From contig CALURE010000003.1 in the NCBI GenBank assembly GCA_944323095.1, forward strand, positions 1 through 26,989: a stretch of 26,989 nt of DNA, given 5' to 3'. A program made the translations under genes and the position numbers. The first letter of the stretch is position 1. Every line of letters begins with the position of its first letter. Source of the stretch: Candidatus Gastranaerophilales bacterium (GTDB lineage Bacteria; Cyanobacteriota; Vampirovibrionia; Gastranaerophilales; Gastranaerophilaceae). Under the pieces are notes generated by a model. That model did no database searches. It was given only the letters and a program-made list of their open reading frames with translations, and was not told the origin of the DNA. Shown here one piece after another: positions 21,327 through 26,989 of the stretch.

Positions 21327-22988
21327 ATGAACGAAGAATTGAAAAAAACTTTGAAACTTCTTCCGGCGCTTCCGGGTTGTTATATATATTATAATAAAGA
21401 TAATGAGGTCATTTACGTAGGTAAAGCAAAAATTCTTAAACGTCGTGTGATGAGCTATTTTAACAGAAAACATGACAGTGTTAAAGTTAATGTGCTTGTC
21501 GCACAGATAGAACGACTGGAATATATTATTACAAACACTGAAGTTGAAGCGCTTATTTTAGAAAGCCATTTAATAAAAAAATATAAACCAAAATATAACG
21601 TTCTGCTTAAAGACGACAAAAAATATCCGTATTTTCTTATAACTGATGAAGATTTCCCCCGCATTACAATAGTGCGCAAAAAAAATATGAACCCTGAAAA
21701 AGGCAGATACTACGGACCTTATACAGATATAAGAGCAATGCATGCAACTCTTGATTTCTTAAAAAAAATCTTTCCGCTTAAACAGTGCAAATCTCCGAAA
21801 TTTAAAGACCGGCCCTGTCTTTATTACCATATAGGCAGATGTATGGCACCATGCCAGAACCTTGTAACACCCGAAGAATACAAAAAACTTGTAAAACAGG
21901 CCGAGTTATTTTTGTCAGGCAAGCAATCAGAACTGATGAACCAGATTAAAGAACAAATGCAAAAATATTCAGATTCTCTCCAGTTTGAAAAAGCAGCTAA
22001 ATTAAGAGACAGCTATAATGATCTTGCAAAAACTTTAGAGAAACAAAAAGTCGTTTATGAAAATACAAAACTTAATGAAGATGTAATTTCACTTATGGCA
22101 GATGACGGGATTTTTGCAATCGTAATTTTAATGATTCGTGAAGGCCGGCTTATTGACAAAAAAGATTTTGTCTACGAAGTTGAAGAAGACGACAGGACTG
22201 AATTTTTCGCAACATTTTTTAAAGAATATTATACCAATCTTAAACTTGAATATCCTGATAAAATTATCTCTAATGAACTGGAAGCAGTTGGCGAAAAAGC
22301 TCTCTATGAAGAATGGCTTGAAATTCTTGCACAGAAAAAAGTTAAGATAAGCTACGGCAAATCCGCTCAAGGCAAAGAACTTCAAATGCTTGCCGATAAA
22401 AATGCAAAAGTTGTTCTTGACAATGCAAAAATTAACAAAATGTCTAAAATCAGAGATGATTTCAATGAAATCGGCTCATATCTGGCTGAAAAATTACAGC
22501 TTAAAAATTTCCCGCACCGGATGGAATGCTATGATATTTCACATATTCAGGGCACAAATACAGTAGCCTCAATGGTTACATTCATCAACGGGGTTCCTAA
22601 AAAATCAGAATACAGAAAATTCAAAGTAGAAATTACAGAAGGCAAGCCTGATGATTTTCTGTCGATGAAAGAAGTATTAACCCGCAGATTATCGCATCTC
22701 GGCGAGAAAAAATGGGAAAAACCTGATTTGATGATAATTGACGGCGGCAAAGGACAGCTTTCCAGCGTTATGCAAATTATTGAAGAAATGGGTATAAAAG
22801 GAATTGATGTTGTTAGCCTTGCAAAAAAACATGAAGAAGTTTTTCTCCCCAAACAGTCAAAACCTGTTATACTTCCACGCAATTCCAGCGCACTTTTTCT
22901 GTTTCAGCGAATAAGAGATGAAGCCCACAGGTTTGCAATAACTTATCACAGAAAACTGCGTTCACAATCCATGATTGCAAACAAATAA
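21327..22988 (+). CDS. uvrC: Excinuclease ABC subunit C, lacking the C-terminal HhH domain
   Basis: Makes both incisions in nucleotide-excision repair. Domains in order: GIY-YIG nuclease (12-90; GCYIYY and IYVGKAKILKRR), the four-cysteine cluster (C154, C164, C172, C176) that binds iron-sulfur in characterised UvrC, the UVR helical hairpin for UvrB (about 200-232), and the RNase H-like nuclease (YDISHIQGTNTVASMV near 400, MIIDGGKGQL near 470, AHRFAITYHRKLR near 540). The protein ends 8 residues later at 553 aa, where other UvrC proteins (about 600 aa) continue into a helix-hairpin-helix pair. No HhH-like sequence follows in any frame before the convergent gene. DNA binding at the 5' incision may be altered. 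Confidence 0.93.
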   Translation: MNEELKKTLKLLPALPGCYIYYNKDNEVIYVGKAKILKRRVMSYFNRKHDSVKVNVLVAQIERLEYIITNTEVEALILESHLIKKYKPKYNVLLKDDKKYPYFLITDEDFPRITIVRKKNMNPEKGRYYGPYTDIRAMHATLDFLKKIFPLKQCKSPKFKDRPCLYYHIGRCMAPCQNLVTPEEYKKLVKQAELFLSGKQSELMNQIKEQMQKYSDSLQFEKAAKLRDSYNDLAKTLEKQKVVYENTKLNEDVISLMADDGIFAIVILMIREGRLIDKKDFVYEVEEDDRTEFFATFFKEYYTNLKLEYPDKIISNELEAVGEKALYEEWLEILAQKKVKISYGKSAQGKELQMLADKNAKVVLDNAKINKMSKIRDDFNEIGSYLAEKLQLKNFPHRMECYDISHIQGTNTVASMVTFINGVPKKSEYRKFKVEITEGKPDDFLSMKEVLTRRLSHLGEKKWEKPDLMIIDGGKGQLSSVMQIIEEMGIKGIDVVSLAKKHEEVFLPKQSKPVILPRNSSALFLFQRIRDEAHRFAITYHRKLRSQSMIANK

Positions 22989-23315
22989 CTACGCTCTGCC
23001 GCGTTTTCTTGCAATAGCAAGCCAGCACTCACGCAATGCTTCAAGTGTATTTGCTTTTCCGAACCATCTAACAACGAATTTTTCATCAGGTCCTAATGAC
23101 CCGTTCATTTTTTCTCCTGTATTAATATTAAACTGTGCCTCGGACATAGCCATATTAATTACAACATGCGGAGTGCTCTCCTTTGCAATATCCATAGACA
23201 ATTTAAGGTTGTTATATCTTTCAGGCCTTAAACTTCCTTTATTATGAGCATCTGACTGCAAATTTATCATTAAATCTTTTAAGTCATCAGCGAGTTCTTT
23301 GAGAGATTTTGTCAT
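22989..23315 (-). CDS. Unknown protein, paralogue A
   Basis: A 108-aa protein, last of the minus-strand operon that begins at 26790. It aligns over most of its length with the N-terminal 100 residues of the preceding gene, about 39% identical over 82 positions by my hand alignment. Shared landmarks are QSDA, YNNLK, PH, EK-x2-GS-x-G-x-DE-x-F and a late tryptophan. Alternating strands (HVVINMAMSEAQFNI, EKFVVRWFG) suggest an alpha/beta fold. No signal peptide or membrane segment. Its start lies 29 nt inside the end of the upstream gene, so coupling is likely. Family not recognised. Confidence 0.7.
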   Translation of the reverse strand: MTKSLKELADDLKDLMINLQSDAHNKGSLRPERYNNLKLSMDIAKESTPHVVINMAMSEAQFNINTGEKMNGSLGPDEKFVVRWFGKANTLEALRECWLAIARKRGRA

Positions 23316-23784
23316 TTCTATGTTTCCTTAATTTCGCCTGAAAAGCTTTCAATTTATACCTTACACCCGACCCCATTACTATTTCGGCAGCTTCTTTGTA
23401 CTCTTTTTCCGTAATTTCCATATTTTCCTGAGTTTTCTTTTCATTTTTAACCTGATGATTAATAAGTTCATTTGATTTTGTTATATAAACCCAGTGTTTT
23501 CTCAGTTCTCCGTTTATATTAGGACGCGCTGCCCACATTAAGATAAATCGTTCATCAGCACCCATGCTGCCATCCAATTTTTCCAGCGGATCTATCTGAT
23601 AACAGGCAGCTGAAATATTAACAGAAACCCAAAAATGGGGTACAGAACGTTTTTTAGGTTCCATATACACTTTTAAATTGTTATATTTATATTCAACCTT
23701 ACCTTTTGTATTATAAGCATCTGATTGAACATTTATTAAATAATCTCTTAAACTGTTTTCAAAAACACGTATAGATTCGCCCAT
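23287..23784 (-). CDS. Unknown protein, paralogue B with extra C-terminal tail
   Basis: A 165-aa protein whose first 100 residues resemble the next gene (shared QSDA, YNNLK, PHxWV, EK-x2-GS-x-GADE-x-F, N-x4-LR-x2-W). A hydrophilic, strongly basic helical tail follows (about 105-165: KNEKKTQENMEITEKEYKEA, then KLKAFQAKLRKHRNDK). The tail could bind nucleic acid or a partner, which is inference. It is 22 nt downstream of the PFL gene with a weak GGATGA-type site. Soluble and cytosolic by appearance. Family not recognised. Confidence 0.7.
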   Translation of the reverse strand: MGESIRVFENSLRDYLINVQSDAYNTKGKVEYKYNNLKVYMEPKKRSVPHFWVSVNISAACYQIDPLEKLDGSMGADERFILMWAARPNINGELRKHWVYITKSNELINHQVKNEKKTQENMEITEKEYKEAAEIVMGSGVRYKLKAFQAKLRKHRNDKISQRTR

Positions 23785-23806
23785 TTCATCCTCATTCTAT
23801 GCAGTA

Positions 23807-25168
23807 CTAATTATTTAAGCTATGTATAGGAGCCGGAATTCTTCCGCCACGTCTTACAAAGCAGGATGAAGAAAGATTATTAACGGGAATTATGGGTGCC
23901 TTGCCTAACAATCCGCCATATATAACTTCTTCTCCTATATTCTTTCCCGAAACAGGAATAATTCTAACAGCAGTTGTCTTTTTGTTAATCATTCCAATTG
24001 CCATTTCATCAGCAATAATTCCTGCAATCGTATCAACAGGAGTCGCACCGGGAATTGCAATCATATCAAGACCGACAGAACAAACAGATGTCATAGCTTC
24101 CAGTTTATCGAATGTTAAATAACCTTTAGATGCAGCTTCAATCATACCAGCATCTTCCGAAACAGGGATAAAAGCACCCGAAAGCCCGCCGACATTTGAA
24201 CTTGCCATAATCCCGCCTTTTTTAACAGCGTCATTAAGCATTGCAAGCGCAGCAGTAGTGCCATGGGCTCCCGCATGTTCAAGACCCATTGCCTGAAAAA
24301 TGCCTGCAACACTGTCTCCCACAGCCGGTGTCGGCGCCAGTGATAAATCGATAACACCGAATGGAATTTCAAGCTTTTTTGCAAGTTTTCGGCCTATAAG
24401 TTCACCGGTTGATGTTATTTTATATGCAATTTCTTTTATTTTATTAGAAAGTTTGCCGAAATCAGCATTTTTATCAAGTGCTTCAATTGCGGCTCTGACA
24501 ACTCCGGGGCCAGATACTCCGACATTTAAGGCACACTCCGGCTCACCAATTCCGCAAAAGGCTCCGGCCATAAAAGGATTGTCCCCTGGAGAATTACAAA
24601 AAACGACAAGCTTTGCGGCCCCGATGCCGTCTTTATCCTTTGTCAGTTCTGCAGATTTTTTTATAATTTCTGCCATTTTTAAAACAGCATCCATATTTAT
24701 TCCGGCTTTAGAAGATGCCGCATTAACGGAAGAACATACCCGCTCTGTTTCGGCAAGAGCCTGCGGGATACTTTCTATAAGCAGTTTATCTCCTTTAGTA
24801 AAACCTTTTTCCACAAGAGCAGAAAATCCGCCTATAAAGTTTACTCCTACATCTTTTGCCGCCGTATCAAGAGTTTTTGCAATTTTGACGTAATCGGGAT
24901 TTTTACAGGACTCCCCTATCAAAGATATAGGAGTTACAGCAATTCTTTTATTTACAATAGGTATTGAATAATCATTTTCAAATTCCGATGCATATTCAAC
25001 AAGATTTTTTGCATAGTGTGTAATTTTATTATAAATATTTTCACATACCACATTAATGTCACTATCGGCACAGTCCCTCAAACTTAAAGCAAGGGTGACA
25101 GTTCTTATATCAAGGTTGTAAAGCCTTATCATATTAATTGTTTCAAGAATTAAATCTTCTTTTATCAT
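23807..25168 (-). CDS. PFL family protein (UPF0210/DUF711)
   Basis: A 453-aa protein, the normal length of the UPF0210 family, whose fold is related to pyruvate-formate-lyase-type barrels but which lacks a known reaction. Recognised stretches: DIRTVTLALSLRDCADSD (20-37), KRIAVTPISLIGESC (72-86), VNFIGGFSALVEKGFTKGD, NSPGDNPFMAGAFCGIGEPECALNVGVSGPGVVRAA, and the C-terminal VSGKNIGEEVIYGGLLGKAPIIPVN. In many genomes it is next to an ACT-domain protein (UPF0237); no such gene is visible here. Its start overlaps the stop of the ZorB-like gene by 4 nt, so it is translationally coupled to a membrane motor gene, an unusual partner. Confidence 0.9.
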   Translation of the reverse strand: MIKEDLILETINMIRLYNLDIRTVTLALSLRDCADSDINVVCENIYNKITHYAKNLVEYASEFENDYSIPIVNKRIAVTPISLIGESCKNPDYVKIAKTLDTAAKDVGVNFIGGFSALVEKGFTKGDKLLIESIPQALAETERVCSSVNAASSKAGINMDAVLKMAEIIKKSAELTKDKDGIGAAKLVVFCNSPGDNPFMAGAFCGIGEPECALNVGVSGPGVVRAAIEALDKNADFGKLSNKIKEIAYKITSTGELIGRKLAKKLEIPFGVIDLSLAPTPAVGDSVAGIFQAMGLEHAGAHGTTAALAMLNDAVKKGGIMASSNVGGLSGAFIPVSEDAGMIEAASKGYLTFDKLEAMTSVCSVGLDMIAIPGATPVDTIAGIIADEMAIGMINKKTTAVRIIPVSGKNIGEEVIYGGLLGKAPIIPVNNLSSSCFVRRGGRIPAPIHSLNN

Positions 25169-25863
25169 AAATGCTGTGCTCCGCGGGTTAATATTTCCGT
25201 TATATCCATCTTTTTAACTTTCAAACGCATTTCTACACGTCTGCTCTTGTTGTAATCTTCTTTCCCGTTCACTAAAATTGGTTCGGAAAAACTTTTTCCT
25301 TCAACAACAATAATCTTTTTAAGCTTGTCATTATATTGTTTGTCGTAATTGGTTTTAAAAATATATTCGGCAACGGAATTGGCACGCTGCAGACTCAAAG
25401 TCATATTTTTCATAAACTGCTCATCAGGATTTTTAATTCCTGCATAAGATTGGCTGTCTGTATGTCCCTGAATAATTATATTTTCTACCTCATCAATTAA
25501 TTCTTTTCTTGAAAATATTGTATTAATATATATCGGAACAAGTTTATCAAGATAAGCCTTTCCCTTATCTGAAAGATTGTAACTGCTCAGTTCAAAAAGC
25601 TCCAGATCAGAAATTTTTATATCCCCTGTCATAGGATCCACCTGCGCTTCAATATTTGCTTTTTTAAGGTTTTCGATTAACTCTTTATTAACCTCAATCT
25701 GCTGTTTTTTCTGCTCAAGCTCCTGCTGGGTAAAGCCGGTCATCGCAAGCACAAAAAGAGTCATAAAAATAATAGCAAGCCCTAAAAGCAAGTCCGCCAT
25801 TGTCGTCCAGAAAATGTTATTATCACCTTCCGCGGCTTTTGCCTTGCGCATCATTAAAGCCAT
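25165..25863 (-). CDS. ZorB/MotB-like OmpA-domain protein
   Basis: A 232-aa inner-membrane protein. A single N-terminal span (about 18-40, WTTMADLLLGLAIIFMTLFVL) carries D24, the expected proton-binding aspartate of MotB, ZorB and related stators. A coiled coil follows (47-70, QQELEQKKQQIEVNKELIEN), then an OmpA-type peptidoglycan-binding domain (IIIQGHTDSQSY, SLQRANSVAEYI, NKSRRVEMRLK). With the ZorA-like partner just upstream it should form a proton-driven stator. The ATG has no AGGAGG; instead a G10 run lies 6 nt upstream and may serve as ribosome-binding site. MotB of flagella is less likely, as no flagellar gene is near. Confidence 0.85.
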   Translation of the reverse strand: MALMMRKAKAAEGDNNIFWTTMADLLLGLAIIFMTLFVLAMTGFTQQELEQKKQQIEVNKELIENLKKANIEAQVDPMTGDIKISDLELFELSSYNLSDKGKAYLDKLVPIYINTIFSRKELIDEVENIIIQGHTDSQSYAGIKNPDEQFMKNMTLSLQRANSVAEYIFKTNYDKQYNDKLKKIIVVEGKSFSEPILVNGKEDYNKSRRVEMRLKVKKMDITEILTRGAQHL

Positions 25864-25869
25864 AAGATG

Positions 25870-25879
25870 CCCCCCCCCC
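25870..25879 (-). promoter_or_regulatory. G10 tract at the ribosome-binding position of the ZorB-like gene
   Basis: On the coding strand: stop TAG, TC, G10, CATCTT, ATG. A G-run can pair with the CCUCC of 16S rRNA using one G-U pair, so this tract probably sets translation strength. Flanks (GTC-like before, CAT after) resemble the other two G10 tracts. Confidence 0.7.
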
Positions 25880-25881
25880 GA

Positions 25882-26790
25882 CTAGAAAAGATCATCGACA
25901 TCGTCCGATTTACCTCCGTTTTTAGCAACTTCTTTCATATTTTTGTTAACCTGATTTATACCGAAAATCAAATTTTCAAGATACGGAACAAGGTTGCTTG
26001 CAATACTTGAATTAAGAGCGACTTTAAAATGCTGCGGCATAGCAACAATAAGATTTGAAATTGCATTATTTTGAATTTTTGTTTCTTTCAAAAGTTCAAG
26101 CAGGAATTTTTCAGAAGAAATATTATCAAACAATTTCCCTAACATATCTTCACATTTTGCAAGCGGGCTGTGGCAAAGTTTTTGAAATAAAATTCGTTCT
26201 ATCATAAGAAATATTAAAGAAGAACCAACCGCAATAACTGATACAAGAGCTGCAACCTGCATGCTTGACATCAAACCTGCAACAGAAGCAACTGTTTTTT
26301 CCTGTGAAGAAAAGTCAATTTTACCGAATGCAATTGCAATGTTCAAGAACGTAAACAAAGGTCCGAAACCTGTCAGAATTGTCGGAATTGTCTGCAAAAA
26401 TTTATTGTTAAATTTTGAAGTAACAAGTGTTTCTTCATTAAAGAAATATAAAGGATCAACTGTGGTTTGAACATTCTGAACAGTTGATGAGACTTCTTTA
26501 TAAGTTAAATCGTTATTTTTTCCTTTTAGAGCAACTGATTCAGAAAAAACGAGAGTATTTTTAAATTCCAGCCAAGGGGCAGAAACATAAGGATTTAAAG
26601 ACATCCATTCGTCAATTTCTTTAAACCTGAAATTCAAATCCGTTTTTTTAAATCTTGATAAGAAATTTAGCAAAACTTTAAGTTTTTTGTTTAAAGAAAT
26701 GTAGTTTTTCAAGCAATAAATAATTGAAAATAAAAAAGTAAAAAGTACAATCAGGATAGGAATATCAGTAAATATATATAGTAAATTCAT
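25882..26790 (-). CDS. ZorA/MotA/TolQ-like proton-channel protein
   Basis: A 302-aa membrane protein with spans at about 8-27 (IPILIVLFTFLFSIIYCL), 133-155 (TIPTILTGFGPLFTFLNIAIAF) and 167-197 (VASVAGLMSSMQVAALVSVIAVGSSLIFLMIE). The paired core spans, with TILTGFGPLFTFL before the first and AxLxSxIAVGSS in the second, follow the ZorA/MotA/TolQ pattern. ZorA of described Zorya defence systems is longer, with an extended cytoplasmic helical tail; here only about 100 residues follow the last span. An AGCGGAGAG site and a strong promoter precede the start. It is first of five genes. zorC, zorD and zorE are not visible, so a Zorya assignment is not justified. Confidence 0.8.
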   Translation of the reverse strand: MNLLYIFTDIPILIVLFTFLFSIIYCLKNYISLNKKLKVLLNFLSRFKKTDLNFRFKEIDEWMSLNPYVSAPWLEFKNTLVFSESVALKGKNNDLTYKEVSSTVQNVQTTVDPLYFFNEETLVTSKFNNKFLQTIPTILTGFGPLFTFLNIAIAFGKIDFSSQEKTVASVAGLMSSMQVAALVSVIAVGSSLIFLMIERILFQKLCHSPLAKCEDMLGKLFDNISSEKFLLELLKETKIQNNAISNLIVAMPQHFKVALNSSIASNLVPYLENLIFGINQVNKNMKEVAKNGGKSDDVDDLF

Positions 26791-26813
26791 AATCTCTCCG
26801 CTTTCTTAACAGC

Positions 26814-26842
26814 ATTATATCATAATAATTCAAATATAGCAA
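26814..26842 (-). promoter_or_regulatory. Promoter of the five-gene ZorAB-like/PFL operon
   Basis: Minus-strand TTGCTA (26842-26837), 17 nt, TATAAT (26819-26814), with a TG extension (TGA-TATAAT). The leader is about 20 nt and contains GGAGAG 3 nt before the ATG. Confidence 0.68.
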
Positions 26843-26844
26843 GG

Positions 26845-26867
26845 AAAACTCCCGCATTTTGCGGGAG
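26845..26867 (-). terminator. Intrinsic terminator of the gene at the right edge
   Basis: CTCCCGC-AAAAT-GCGGGAG followed by TTTTCC on the minus strand. It would end transcription from the partial gene before the ZorA-like promoter. Further perfect or near-perfect hairpins lie at 26880-26895 (TAAGCC/GGCTTA) and about 26911-26933 (TTTTCGCG/CACGAAAA). Confidence 0.75.
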
Positions 26868-26937
26868 AAGGAATGAAAGTAAGCCTTGCGGCTTAATATA
26901 TTATTTTTGGTTTTCGCGTATTTTTCACGAAAATACA

Positions 26938-26988
26938 TTATTTTAATTTTGCTTCAAGAGATTTTAAGCGGGCCTCTTGTAACGTAGT
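26938..26988 (-). CDS. 3' end of a gene running off the window
   Basis: The last 16 codons read TTLQEARLKSLEAKLK then TAA on the minus strand. The heptad-like pattern of leucines with E, K and R suggests a coiled-coil C-terminus. A terminator follows about 70 nt downstream, which supports a true gene end. Product unknown. Confidence 0.5.
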   Translation of the reverse strand, partial: TTLQEARLKSLEAKLK

Positions 26989-26989
26989 G

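Noticed and set aside
25165..26790. A complete Zorya anti-phage system
   Set aside because: Only the stator pair is present. The ZorA-like protein is short, and no helicase (ZorD), ZorC or HNH ZorE is visible in the five-gene operon.
25165..26790. Flagellar motAB
   Set aside because: No flagellar or chemotaxis gene in the window, and the sequence pattern of the spans is closer to ZorA/TolQ types.

Overview
The window is AT-rich chromosomal DNA that I read as coming from an uncultured gut bacterium of the Gastranaerophilales/Melainabacteria lineage (non-photosynthetic relatives of Cyanobacteria). Three things suggest this. The pilin-like protein has an N-terminus of the style GFTLAEVLITLGIIGVVAA. 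GyrA carries QNRATRG where most bacteria have the GyrA box QRRGGKG, a form I associate with cyanobacteria. The cell envelope is diderm, with an OprO/P-like porin, an OmpH-like protein and OmpA/MotB domains. Placement is inference from memory of these families; no search was run.

Layout, left to right. (1) 1-4760, minus strand: tpiA, then a dTDP-rhamnose operon transcribed rfbC, four-helix-bundle (S23) insert, rfbB, GT92-like glycosyltransferase, rfbD. rfbA is not in the window. (2) 4830-6620, plus strand: a secreted protein of unknown function, then a MarR regulator and two small membrane proteins, with matching operator-like palindromes before marR and before the membrane genes. (3) 6600-9790: gyrA, a bidirectional terminator and a small unknown protein. 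(4) 9790-12260: a pentanucleotide repeat, a HepT-MntA toxin-antitoxin pair and gatA. (5) 12260-12870: a 500-bp MITE-like mosaic of nested repeats. (6) 12870-17240: an Orn/Lys/Arg decarboxylase-family enzyme, an OprO/P-like porin, a divergent pair (small HTH protein and 58-aa ORF) and a pilin-like gene behind a C10 tract. (7) 17260-20020: a UDP-glucuronate decarboxylase, a DUF559 gene enclosed by perfect 78-bp inverted repeats, and pgk. (8) 20180-23000: an OmpH-like protein, a small secreted protein, a second MITE-like element and a short uvrC. (9) 22990-26990, minus strand: a five-gene operon in the order ZorA/MotA-like, ZorB/MotB-like, PFL (UPF0210) and two tandem paralogues of unknown function, then the 3' end of a further gene.

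The most unusual signal is three homopolymeric G/C tracts, all exactly 10 long and with similar flanks, in a genome where I found no other G/C run longer than 5. One lies in frame in the glycosyltransferase. One separates a well-formed start site from the pilin-like reading frame, so that gain of one C would join them. One sits at the Shine-Dalgarno position of the ZorB-like gene. Together they look like a set of surface-directed contingency (phase-variation) loci. A second theme is small gene cassettes bounded by inverted repeats (S23 and DUF559) and a MITE family with shared terminal repeats. A third is the recurrence of promoters whose -10 box lies 6-9 nt before the start codon, which predicts leaderless mRNAs for several genes.
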